Shown here one piece after another: positions 1-6,046 of a DNA stretch of 6,073 nucleotides. The stretch lies in the NCBI GenBank assembly GCA_023416455.1, contig JAEZHQ010000192.1:1-6073 (forward strand). Direction: 5' to 3'. The notes beneath the pieces were generated by a model. It was given only the letters and a program-made list of their open reading frames with translations, did no database searches and was not told the DNA's origin. A program made the position numbers and the translations under genes. Numbering within the stretch: position 1 is the stretch's first letter; each line of letters begins with the position of its first letter. This DNA comes from Pseudomonadota bacterium (GTDB lineage: Bacteria; Pseudomonadota; Alphaproteobacteria; Azospirillales; Azospirillaceae).

Positions 1-875
1 GCAAGACCCACCTGATGCACGCCATCGCCTGGCAGATCCGCAGGAACGACCCGAACCGCAAGGTGATCTACCTGTCGGCGGAGAAGTTCATGTACCAGTT
101 CATCCGCGCCCTGCGCTTCAAGGACACCATGGCCTTCAAGCAGCAGTTCCGCTCGGTGGACGTGCTGATGATCGACGACGTGCAGTTCATCAGCGGCAAG
201 GACTCCACCCAGGAGGAGTTCTTCCACACCTTCAACGCCCTGGTCGACCAGAACCGGCAGGTCATCATCTCCGCCGACAAGAGCCCGTCCGACCTGGAGG
301 GCATGGAGGAGCGGCTGCGCTCGCGACTCGGCTGGGGCCTCGTCGCCGACATCCACCCGACCACCTACGAGCTGCGGCTCGGCATCCTCCAGGCCAAGGC
401 GGACGCGCTGAACGCCGCCATCCCGCTGAAGGTGCTGGAGTTCCTGGCGCACAAGATCACCTCCAACGTGCGCGAGCTGGAGGGGGCGCTCAACCGGATC
501 GTCGCCCACGCCGAGCTGGTCGGCCGCGCCATCTCGCTGGAGTCGACCCAGGAGGTGCTGCACGACCTGCTGCGCGCCAACGACCGCCGGGTCACCATCG
601 ACGAGATCCAGAAGCGCGTGGCGGAGCATTTCAACATCCGGGTCGCCGACATGCATTCGGCCCGCCGCGCCCGCGCCGTGGCCCGCCCGCGCCAGGTCGC
701 CATGTATCTGGCCAAGCAGCTGACCGCCCGCTCCCTGCCGGAGATCGGCCGCAAGTTCGGCGGGCGCGACCACACCACCGTCATGCACGCCGTGAAGAAG
801 GTGGAGGAGCTGCGCGCCTCCGACCCCGCCTTCGCCGAGGACGTCGAGCTGCTGCGCCGCATGCTGGAGAGCTGA
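1..875 (+). CDS. dnaA: Chromosomal replication initiator DnaA, 3' part (5' end outside window)
   Basis: DnaA is the AAA+ ATPase that binds DnaA boxes at the origin, oligomerises with ATP and melts the DNA so the helicase can load. The frame enters at base 3 on the Walker A lysine (KTHLMHA). Walker B VLMIDDVQF lies at 162-188, sensor 1 (VIISADKSP) near 261, the box VII arginine-finger segment ERLRSRLGWGL at 309-341, and sensor 2 (NVRELEGALNRI) at 465-500. The C-terminal DNA-binding domain IV carries RAVARPRQVAMYLAK and the signature GGRDHTTVMHAVKK from 759. The stop is TGA 873-875. The visible 290 residues equal what follows the Walker A lysine (K178, from memory) in E. coli DnaA, so this part is intact; domains I-II and the start of III lie upstream. 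The downstream neighbour is a transporter operon, not dnaN/recF. Identification is secure. Confidence 0.98.
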   Translation, partial: KTHLMHAIAWQIRRNDPNRKVIYLSAEKFMYQFIRALRFKDTMAFKQQFRSVDVLMIDDVQFISGKDSTQEEFFHTFNALVDQNRQVIISADKSPSDLEGMEERLRSRLGWGLVADIHPTTYELRLGILQAKADALNAAIPLKVLEFLAHKITSNVRELEGALNRIVAHAELVGRAISLESTQEVLHDLLRANDRRVTIDEIQKRVAEHFNIRVADMHSARRARAVARPRQVAMYLAKQLTARSLPEIGRKFGGRDHTTVMHAVKKVEELRASDPAFAEDVELLRRMLES

Positions 876-1029
876 TCGGGCGCCGCCGGCAGGACGGCCG
901 CCCCCCATCCCATCTCCCTTGGGCCATGGACGCGCCGCGGCGATCTCGGGCAGAGTCGGGGCTGCACGGCGGGACCCCGCGGAGGCTCCCTCCGGCTCAA
1001 CGACACGAAAAGGGGGGAGAGAGGGCGCC
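876..1029 (+). other. Intergenic region between dnaA and the ABC operon; leader of the operon
   Basis: This 154-bp gap should hold the dnaA transcript end and the promoter of the transporter operon. Just after the dnaA stop, GGGCG (878-882) can pair with CGCCC (899-903), with a short inner CCG/CGG pairing, but no T-run follows, so a Rho-independent terminator is not supported. A small hairpin CGGAGG-CTC-CCTCCG sits at 980-994 in the probable leader. The purine-rich stretch 1011-1025 is the ribosome binding site for the gene at 1030. I found no convincing -35/-10 pair and no cluster of DnaA boxes (TTATCCACA-like). Confidence 0.5.
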
Positions 1030-2199
1030 ATGACCCAGTCCAACGAACGGTCGTCGAGCGCGCGGACCCAGCGCGCCGCCAGGAGCTTCACCCGCCGCAC
1101 GCTGCTGCAAGGGGCGGCGGCCGTCGCCGGGGCCGCCGCCGCCGGCCCATGGATCCTGCGCGAGGGCCGCGCCGCCTCCGGTGTCGTGAAAATCTTCTCC
1201 TGGGCCGGCTACATCAGCCCGGACATGCTGGCCGACTTCGAGAAGAAGACCGGCATCAAGGCGGTGCTGACCGAGTACGGAACCAACGACGAGCTGCTGA
1301 ACCAGCTGAAGGCGACCGGCGGCGCCGGCTTCGACATCATCCACCCGACGGTGGACCGTGTGCCGAACCATGTGGAGTTCGACCTCGTCCAGCCGCTCGA
1401 CGAGTCGAAGGTGAGGTGGGACGGCTGCCTGGCCTCGGCGGTCGAGGGCTCGGCCGGCATGGGCGGCGTGGTCGGGGCCAAGCGCTACTTCGCGCCGGCC
1501 GACTGGGGCACCGAGGCGCTGGCCTACGACATGGACAAGGCCCCGCTGACCTACGGCAAGGCCGGCTACGGCGACGTCTGGAAGCCGGAGCACGCCGGCA
1601 AGGCCACCGTGCGCGGCCACTCCGCGCTGATCGGCATCGGCCTGTGGATGGAGAGCGAGGGCAGGCTGCCCCACCCCCTGCGCGAGCAGTTCAAGGACGA
1701 GGCGAAGGCCCGGGCCAACTTCGACGCCATCCTGGCGGTGGCGGCCGGCGCCAAGAAGGCGGTCGGCCAGTTCTGGGCCAACGAGAACGAGGCCCAGGGC
1801 GCCTTCCGCACCAACGGCTGCATCATCGGCCAGACCTGGGACTCCACGGCGGTGGCGCTGCGCAAGGAAGGGCTGCCGGTCCGCTTCCTCGCCCCCCGGG
1901 AGGGGGCGCTGGCCTGGATGGAGGGCTTCGCCATTCCCCGGCAGGCGGAGAACCCGGAGCTGGCCTACGCCTGGATCAACTGGTTCTACACGCCGGAGGC
2001 CGGCGCGCTCTACACCAACCACGCCGGCATCTCCAGCACGGCCGTTGGGGCGGAGGCGCACCTGTCCGACCTGAACAAGCGCTTCTTCGCCGACGCCTAT
2101 CCCGGCGACGCGCTCCAGAAGCTGTGGTGGTGGCCGATCCAGGACGCCTGGTACGTCTCCATCCGCAACGAGTACCAGGACCGCTTCCTGGCGGCGTGA
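1030..2199 (+). CDS. ABC transporter periplasmic solute-binding protein, PotD/PotF (COG0687) family, Tat signal
   Basis: This 389-residue protein is the probable substrate-capturing component of the importer encoded downstream. I chose ATG 1030 because GAGG (1021-1024) and a G-rich run (1012-1019) precede it and because it places a signal peptide at the N-terminus; the frame stays open upstream to 919 without better support. The signal has twin arginines at residues 22-23 (FTRRTLLQG), then an Ala-rich hydrophobic stretch to about 41, with likely cleavage near 48-49, suggesting Tat export. The mature start VVKIFSWAGYISPDMLADFEKKTGI is typical of the spermidine/putrescine-binding family and keeps the Trp (58) and Tyr (61) of the PotD pocket. 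TWDS (Trp270) and AWMEGFAIP (296-298) match PotD WNGS and FWMDSLAIP, but the pocket Asp (D257 in PotD, from memory) is Glu298 here. A WWWP run lies at 366-369. The family is firm; polyamine specificity is only inferred, so no symbol is given. Confidence 0.93.
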   Translation: MTQSNERSSSARTQRAARSFTRRTLLQGAAAVAGAAAAGPWILREGRAASGVVKIFSWAGYISPDMLADFEKKTGIKAVLTEYGTNDELLNQLKATGGAGFDIIHPTVDRVPNHVEFDLVQPLDESKVRWDGCLASAVEGSAGMGGVVGAKRYFAPADWGTEALAYDMDKAPLTYGKAGYGDVWKPEHAGKATVRGHSALIGIGLWMESEGRLPHPLREQFKDEAKARANFDAILAVAAGAKKAVGQFWANENEAQGAFRTNGCIIGQTWDSTAVALRKEGLPVRFLAPREGALAWMEGFAIPRQAENPELAYAWINWFYTPEAGALYTNHAGISSTAVGAEAHLSDLNKRFFADAYPGDALQKLWWWPIQDAWYVSIRNEYQDRFLAA

Positions 2200-2208
2200 C
2201 GGCGGCCC

Positions 2209-2238
2209 CCCTCCGGCGTCCGCGGGGACGCCGGAGGG
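2209..2238 (+). promoter_or_regulatory. Strong intercistronic hairpin after the binding-protein gene
   Basis: Bases 2209-2221 (CCCTCCGGCGTCC) are the exact reverse complement of 2226-2238, giving a perfect 13-bp GC-rich stem with a GCGG loop. It starts 9 bases after the binding-protein stop and ends before the ribosome binding site of the ATPase gene. No T-run follows. I therefore read it as an mRNA-stabilising 3' structure or partial attenuator, as known between binding-protein and membrane-component genes of other ABC operons (for example malE-malF), not as a full terminator. The structure is seen; the function is inferred. Confidence 0.7.
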
Positions 2239-2261
2239 CCGGGCAGCGGGCAGGGGAGAGC

Positions 2262-3326
2262 ATGAGCCAGGACGTCCAGCTCGATGGCGTGACCATGCGG
2301 TTCGGCGCCGTCACCGCGGTCCGCGGGGTGACGCTGACCATCCGCGCGGGGGAATTCTTCAGCGTCCTCGGCCCGTCGGGCTGCGGGAAGACCACCCTTC
2401 TGCGCCTGATCTCCGGCTTCATGGAGCCGACCGAGGGGGCGGTGCGCATCGGCGGGCGCGACATGCGCGGGATCGGCCCGAACCGCCGCCCGACCGCGCT
2501 GATCTTCCAGAACCTGGCGCTGTTCCCGCTGATGACCGTCGCCGAGAACATCGGCTTCGGTCTGGAGGTGCGCGGCGTCCCCGCCGCCGAGCGGCGGCGC
2601 CGCGTCCAGGGCCTGCTCGACCTCGTGGACCTGCCCGGGGCCGGCGGCAAGCGGGTCGGCGACCTCTCCGGCGGGCAGCGCCAGCGCATCGCCATCGCCC
2701 GCGCGCTGGCGGTGGAGCCCTCCGTCCTCCTGCTCGACGAGCCGCTGTCCGCCCTCGACCTCAAGCTGCGCCAGCGCATGCGCGCCGAGCTGCGCGCGCT
2801 CCAGCAGCGCACCGGAGTCACCTTCGTCTACATCACCCACGACCAGGGCGAGGCGCTGACCATGTCCGACCGCATCGGGGTGATGGCCGGCGGGGTGCTG
2901 GAGCAGGTGGGCGACGGGCGGACCATCTACGACCATCCGGAGACCGCCTTCGTCGCCTCCTTCGTGGGGGAGACCAACCGCTTCCCCGGCACCGTCGCCC
3001 TGGCCGACCCGGACCGCGCCGCCCTCGACACGCCCTTCGGGCGGCTGGTCGGCCGCAACCCGCGCGGCCTGCGGCCGGGCGACCGCGCCGCCCTGTTCGT
3101 CCGCCCGGAGCGCCTCGCCTCCGGGGCGGCGGCCGACAACGTGCTGGAGTCGCGCGTCACCCGCCGCGACTTCGAGGGACCCGTCGTCAACGCCTTCCTG
3201 GAAGGCGGCATCGCGATCCAGCTTCCGCACCGGGACGACGAGCCCGTCCTCGTCCCCGGCGAGCCGGCCCGCGTCGCCTTCCGCGCCGAGGACGCCGTCG
3301 TCCTGCCGACCCAAGGTGACGCATGA
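2262..3326 (+). CDS. ABC transporter ATP-binding protein, PotA/PotG-like
   Basis: This 354-residue cytoplasmic ATPase should power import through the two permeases encoded next. ATG 2262 is preceded by AGGGGAG at 2252-2258. The nucleotide-binding domain is complete: Walker A GPSGCGKTT (37-45), Q-loop Gln83 in FQNLALFP, signature LSGGQRQR (135-142), Walker B VLLLDEP (155-161), D-loop SALD (163-166) and switch His193 in YITHD. A C-terminal TOBE-type regulatory region follows from about residue 255 (FVGETNRFPGTV, then LFVRPERL), as in the PotA/MalK/CysA class. E. coli PotA, from memory, is slightly longer (about 378), the difference being in the C-terminal part. The stop TGA (3324-3326) overlaps an ATG at 3323 in another frame. 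The family is certain; the substrate follows that of the binding protein and is unknown. Confidence 0.95.
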   Translation: MSQDVQLDGVTMRFGAVTAVRGVTLTIRAGEFFSVLGPSGCGKTTLLRLISGFMEPTEGAVRIGGRDMRGIGPNRRPTALIFQNLALFPLMTVAENIGFGLEVRGVPAAERRRRVQGLLDLVDLPGAGGKRVGDLSGGQRQRIAIARALAVEPSVLLLDEPLSALDLKLRQRMRAELRALQQRTGVTFVYITHDQGEALTMSDRIGVMAGGVLEQVGDGRTIYDHPETAFVASFVGETNRFPGTVALADPDRAALDTPFGRLVGRNPRGLRPGDRAALFVRPERLASGAAADNVLESRVTRRDFEGPVVNAFLEGGIAIQLPHRDDEPVLVPGEPARVAFRAEDAVVLPTQGDA

Positions 3327-3424
3327 TGCCGTTTCGAAAGAACCGTTGCGGCCAGCCGTGGGGGGCATCCGACGGCCGGTCCCGCCCGACCGCGCCCCCC
3401 TCCGTCGCAGCCCGCCCGCGATGA
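3323..3424 (+). CDS. Possible 33-codon linking ORF between ATPase and permease 1 (or remnant of the permease 5' end)
   Basis: ATG 3323 (followed by a second ATG at 3326) overlaps the ATPase stop as ATGA and follows AAGGTGA (3313-3319), a good Shine-Dalgarno match. Its frame runs 33 codons (MMPFRKNRCG..., rich in Arg, Pro and Ala) to TGA 3422-3424, which overlaps ATG 3421 of permease 1, again as ATGA. No domain is recognisable. It could be a short ORF that hands terminating ribosomes from the ATPase to the permease, a former permease N-terminus detached by a frameshift, or coincidence in GC-rich DNA. Third-position G/C is 27 of 33 here and 27 of 35 in the competing frame from 3316, so composition does not decide. 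Confidence 0.3.
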   Translation: MMPFRKNRCGQPWGASDGRSRPTAPPSVAARPR

Positions 3425-4305
3425 GCGGGGTCCTGCGCCGCTACGGGCCGGTTTTGACCGGGCTCATCCTGCTCGCCGTGGCGCTGTGGCTGGTGCTTCT
3501 GGTGGTGCTGCCGCAGCTCCTCATGGTCGACTTCTCGTTCCGGCCGTCGCTTCCGCCGTCCCGCCAGGGCGGGCCGGAGGACGGCTACACGCTGCGCAAC
3601 TACGCGACGCTGTGGACCAACCGGATCCATCTCGCCATCTTCCTGAAGACGATCTGGGCCAGCAGCCTCGTCACCCTGATCACGCTGGCGGTCTGCTACC
3701 CGGTCGCCTTCCATCTGGCGCAGGTGGCGCCGCGGCGGCGGGTGCCGGTCCTCGTCCTCATGCTGGTCGTCCCCTTCTGGGTCAACGAGCTGCTGCGCAC
3801 CTTCGCGTGGTACATCATCCTCGCCTACAACGGGCCGCTGAACGCCCTGCTGCTGGGGCTGGGGATCACCGACGAGCCGCGCCGCCTGCTGGGCGGCGAC
3901 ACCGGCGTCATCGTCGGCATGGTCTACGTCTACATCCTCTTCATGGTCTTCCCCATCGCCAACGCCATGGAGTCGCTCGACCGCAACCAGATCGAGGCGG
4001 CCCGGGACCTGGGCGCCGGCCGGCTCCGCATCCACCGCCGGATCGTCATCCCCCACGCCAAGCCCGGCATCGCCGTCGGCTGCGTCATGACCTTCATGCT
4101 GGCGGCCGGCAGCTACGCGGTGCCGGCCCTGCTCGGCGGGCCGCAGAGCCGGTGGTTCACCGAGGTCATCTACAACTGGTTCTTCGAGGGCGGGAACTGG
4201 AACCAGGGGGCGGCCTACGCCTTCATCCTGCTGGTCCTGTGCATCGGCTTCATCCTGCTGATGATGCGCCTGTTCCGCGTCGGCCTCACGGACATCGCGA
4301 AATGA
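3421..4305 (+). CDS. ABC transporter permease 1, PotB/PotH-like
   Basis: This 294-residue inner-membrane protein forms one half of the transport channel. A first hydrophobic helix lies at about 10-32 (VLTGLILLAVALWLVLLVVL), and about six membrane segments fit the PotB pattern. VPFWVNELLRTFAWYI (117-132) closely resembles PotB VPFWTNSLIRIYG. The cytoplasmic EAA loop that docks on the ATPase is at 192-211 (EAARDLGAG...RIVIPHAKPG). I prefer ATG 3421 because the membrane helix then begins right after a short basic tail (MSGVLRRYG). An in-frame GTG at 3316 would add 35 residues, but that GTG lies inside the likely Shine-Dalgarno of ATG 3323. Neither start has a clear ribosome binding site, so initiation may depend on coupling through the ORF at 3323-3424. 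The gene ends by overlapping the next permease as ATGA (4302-4305). Confidence 0.92.
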   Translation: MSGVLRRYGPVLTGLILLAVALWLVLLVVLPQLLMVDFSFRPSLPPSRQGGPEDGYTLRNYATLWTNRIHLAIFLKTIWASSLVTLITLAVCYPVAFHLAQVAPRRRVPVLVLMLVVPFWVNELLRTFAWYIILAYNGPLNALLLGLGITDEPRRLLGGDTGVIVGMVYVYILFMVFPIANAMESLDRNQIEAARDLGAGRLRIHRRIVIPHAKPGIAVGCVMTFMLAAGSYAVPALLGGPQSRWFTEVIYNWFFEGGNWNQGAAYAFILLVLCIGFILLMMRLFRVGLTDIAK

Positions 4306-5141
4306 CCGCCGAGCGCTTCCGCCGCTGGCTGACCGGCGCCTATCTCGTCCTGTTCTTCGGCTACCTGTTCCTGCCGCTGGGCGTCATGGCGGCGGCGACC
4401 TTCAACAGCAGCCGCTTTCCCACCGTCACGCCCTGGCTGGGCTTCACGCTGTCCTGGTTCGCGGCCCTGTGGGCCGACCAGCGCATGTGGGCGGTGCTGG
4501 GCACCAGCCTGCTGGTCGCCGCCGGGGTCATCCTGGTGGCGGTGCCGCTGGGGCTGGCGGCGGCGCTTCTTCTCGACCGGCTGCACGGGCGGGCGCGGAC
4601 CTTCCTCTACGCCGTGATGGTCTCGCCGCTGCTGACGCCGGGGGTGATCGTCGGCATCTCCACGCTGGTGTTCTGGCGGCAATGGTTCGGCGTGACCGGC
4701 GGCCTGTTCCTCACCATCGTCGCCCAGTCCAGCTTCATCGCGGCCTACGCGATGCTGCTGTTCCTGGCCCGGCTGCAACGCTTCGACCCGACGCTGGAGG
4801 AGGCGGCGCTCGATCTCGGGGCCACCCACGGGCAGGTGTTCCGGCGGATCACGCTGCCCTACCTGACGCCGGCCATCCTGTCGGCGGCCTTCCTCGCCTT
4901 CCTGCAAAGCGTCGAGAACTACAACACGACCCTGTTCGTGCGCGGCCTCGACACCACGCTGACCGTCTACATCGCCACCAAGGTGCGCACCGGGCTGACG
5001 CCCGCGGTCAACGCGCTGTCGCTGGTCCTGATCGCGCTGACCGTCGCCGGGGCGGTGGTGTACGAGATCCTGCGCCGGCGCGACGCGCGCCGGCTGGCGG
5101 TCCCGGCCGCGGAAGGGGGCGATGCGCGCGGGCGGGGGTGA
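4302..5141 (+). CDS. ABC transporter permease 2, PotC/PotI-like
   Basis: This 279-residue protein is the second channel subunit and would pair with the preceding permease. ATG 4302 overlaps the upstream stop as ATGA, which implies translational coupling and equal subunit supply. After a basic tail (MTAERFRRW), the first membrane helix covers about 10-33, and the rest fits a six-helix fold, including MVSPLLTPGVIVGIS. The EAA loop starts at 167 (EEAALDLGATHGQVFRRITLPYLTPAI) with the conserved Gly and LP. SVENYNTTLF in the fifth-helix region resembles the PotC/PotI family. The C-terminus ends in a charged, Gly/Arg-rich tail (RRRDARRLAVP...), probably cytoplasmic. No further transporter gene follows, so the operon probably ends here; the next gene is convergent, 49 bases away. 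Confidence 0.94.
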   Translation: MTAERFRRWLTGAYLVLFFGYLFLPLGVMAAATFNSSRFPTVTPWLGFTLSWFAALWADQRMWAVLGTSLLVAAGVILVAVPLGLAAALLLDRLHGRARTFLYAVMVSPLLTPGVIVGISTLVFWRQWFGVTGGLFLTIVAQSSFIAAYAMLLFLARLQRFDPTLEEAALDLGATHGQVFRRITLPYLTPAILSAAFLAFLQSVENYNTTLFVRGLDTTLTVYIATKVRTGLTPAVNALSLVLIALTVAGAVVYEILRRRDARRLAVPAAEGGDARGRG

Positions 5142-5161
5142 CCCGTCCCGCTCGGCCCTCA

Positions 5162-5194
5162 TCCTCAGCCAGCGTCCTCAGCCAGCGTCCTCAG
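5162..5194. repeat. 13-bp tandem repeat, about 2.5 copies
   Basis: The unit TCCTCAGCCAGCG occurs exactly at 5162-5174 and 5175-5187, then partially (TCCTCAG) at 5188-5194. The partial copy contains the stop codon of the minus-strand gene (TCA at 5191-5193 on the plus strand), so on that strand the repeat begins at the end of the coding sequence and continues past it. It probably arose by replication slippage. It lies between the convergent permease and acidic-protein genes; I see no hairpin with a T-run here. Confidence 0.85.
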
Positions 5195-5433
5195 TCCTCG
5201 TCTTCGTCGGCGTCGGCCTCGATCTGCGAGGCAAGATCGCGCAGCATGTCGATGACGTCCTCGTGGCTGGTCTCGTCCACGGCGGCGTTCACGGCGGCCT
5301 CGATCATGGCAACGGCGATGTAGGGGCCGAGCGGGCCACCCTCCTTGATCGCCTCGTCCAGATGCTTCTCGGCGATCGACAGGGCCTTCTCGAACAGGGC
5401 CTCGGCCGTCTGGTTGGTGCTGTCCTTGCTCAT
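5191..5433 (-). CDS. Small acidic protein of unknown function (80 aa)
   Basis: I do not recognise a named family. Read on the minus strand, it starts at ATG 5433-5431 (an adjacent GTG at 5436-5434 would add one residue) and stops at TGA 5193-5191. The protein is very acidic: 21 Asp/Glu against 5 Lys/Arg in 80 residues, ending in a DADEDED tail. It looks mostly helical: EALFEKALSIAEKHLDEAIKE (about 11-31), a GGPLGPY turn (32-38), a hydrophobic Ala-rich helix IAVAMIEAAVNAAV (39-52) and a third helix EDVIDMLRDLASQIEAD (58-74). The hydrophobic pattern is too short and too charged for a membrane protein; a small cytoplasmic helical bundle is more likely. The ribosome binding site is weak (GGA about 10 bases upstream). 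The ordered pattern of charged and hydrophobic residues favours a real gene over the overlapping frames on both strands. Convergent with the permease operon and divergent from the thioesterase. Confidence 0.75.
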   Translation of the reverse strand: MSKDSTNQTAEALFEKALSIAEKHLDEAIKEGGPLGPYIAVAMIEAAVNAAVDETSHEDVIDMLRDLASQIEADADEDED

Positions 5434-5465
5434 CACGGGGTCCGTTGCGGGTGGTGGTCCGAACT

Positions 5466-5474
5466 CCTATAACA
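5466..5474 (-). promoter_or_regulatory. Possible extended -10 promoter element for the acidic-protein gene
   Basis: On the minus strand, 5474 to 5466 reads TGTTATAGG, an extended -10 shape (TGn followed by TATAGG, four of six matches to TATAAT). Transcription would start about 25 bases before the coding start. No good -35 lies 16-18 bases upstream; the palindrome at 5488-5501 occupies that position instead. It is one of the few A/T-rich spots in this gap. Weak call. Confidence 0.3.
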
Positions 5475-5487
5475 CCGCCCTGCGACC

Positions 5488-5501
5488 ATTGGCGCGCCAA
5501 T
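5488..5501. promoter_or_regulatory. Perfect 14-bp palindrome in the divergent intergenic region, possible operator
   Basis: ATTGGCGCGCCAAT reads identically on both strands. It lies between the minus-strand acidic-protein gene and the plus-strand thioesterase gene, about where the -35 region of the candidate minus-strand promoter would fall, so a dimeric regulator bound here could affect one or both genes. A second, looser inverted repeat overlaps it: AATTCG at 5499-5504 and CGAATT at 5516-5521. The symmetry is seen; regulator binding is inferred and no regulator gene is in the window. Confidence 0.4.
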
Positions 5502-5591
5502 TCGGCCCGGCGGCGCGAATTACGGCCATGCCCAGGCTTGCTCCGTCCGGCGCCACCCGCCACATTCGGCGGGCCGACCACGGACCGGACC

Positions 5592-6029
5592 ATGACCGAC
5601 CTGACCACCGACCCCGCCGTCGCTCTGGCGGATCCCGCCACCCACCGCTTCTGGACGGAGGAGCGCGTGCGCTTTGCCGACCTCGACGCGCTCGGCCACG
5701 TCAACAACAACGCCATCGGCGTCTATTTCGAGCAGCTCCGGCTCGGCCTCATGGAGGCCTGCGGCGGCCTGCGCGACGACGACCCCTGGACGATCGTGCT
5801 GGCGCGCAGCCTGATCGAGTTCAAGGCGGAGATTCGCTACCCCGCCACCGTCCGGCTCGGCCTGCGCGTGCTGAGGGTGGGCAACACGTCGGTTCGGGTG
5901 GGGGCCGGGGTGTTCCTGGGGGATCTCTGCGTCGCCACCCAGGACGCCGTCTGCGTCGTCGTCGACAAGGCCGCCCACCGCCCGACCGCCGTGCCGGCCG
6001 GCCTGCGCGACGCGCTGGCCCGCTACTGA
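5592..6029 (+). CDS. Acyl-CoA thioesterase-like protein, hotdog fold (4HBT/YbgC type)
   Basis: This 145-residue protein should hydrolyse an acyl-CoA thioester in the cytoplasm; the acyl group cannot be told from sequence. The family motif is clear at 26-47: VRFADLDALGHVNNNAIGVYFE, where Asp32 sits at the usual catalytic Asp position and GHVNN begins the central helix. The following strands (IVLARSLIEFKAEIRYPATVRLGLRVLRVGNTSVRVG) match the hotdog beta-sheet, including the FKAEI.YP segment. Length agrees with the family (about 130-150). I chose ATG 5592 because the motif then begins after a normal short N-terminus; the frame is open back to 5445, but that stretch is Pro/Arg-rich and unlike the family. 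The ribosome binding site is weak (GGACCGG). It is divergent from the acidic-protein gene and 17 bases from the next gene, with which it probably forms an operon. Confidence 0.9.
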   Translation: MTDLTTDPAVALADPATHRFWTEERVRFADLDALGHVNNNAIGVYFEQLRLGLMEACGGLRDDDPWTIVLARSLIEFKAEIRYPATVRLGLRVLRVGNTSVRVGAGVFLGDLCVATQDAVCVVVDKAAHRPTAVPAGLRDALARY

Positions 6030-6046
6030 CCGAGGAGGCGCCGCCC

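Noticed and set aside
878..906. Possible Rho-independent terminator after dnaA
   Set aside because: The stem is short and bulged (GGGCG/CGCCC plus CCG/CGG) and is followed by a C-rich stretch instead of a T-run.
997..2061. Minus-strand open frame (354 codons) opposite the binding-protein gene
   Set aside because: Antisense shadow with repetitive Val/Gly/Arg/Leu composition and no recognisable domain.
1149..2261. In-frame upstream extension of the ATPase reading frame through the binding-protein gene
   Set aside because: The translation is Arg/Gly/Pro-rich noise in a shifted frame of the binding protein; the real start at 2262 has its own ribosome binding site.
2097..3368. Long minus-strand open frame (423 codons) opposite the ATPase gene
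   Set aside because: It is a shadow of strongly biased GC-rich coding DNA. Its translation is low-complexity (Gly, Asp, Arg, His rich) with no motif, while the plus strand encodes a complete ABC ATPase.
5122..5472. Plus-strand open frame (116 codons) opposite the acidic-protein gene
   Set aside because: Its composition (GVHGGLDHGNGD, LVQMLLGDRQG) looks like the reverse of an acidic helical protein. The minus-strand reading has coherent helices and a sensible start and stop.
5538..5566. TTGCTC and CACATT with 17-base spacing as a thioesterase promoter
   Set aside because: The -10 matches consensus at only three of six positions, which is not distinguishable from chance.
5445..5591. N-terminal extension of the thioesterase to 5445
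   Set aside because: The 49 extra residues are Pro/Arg-rich, unlike hotdog thioesterases, and would cover the palindrome and divergent promoter region; ATG 5592 gives the normal family length.
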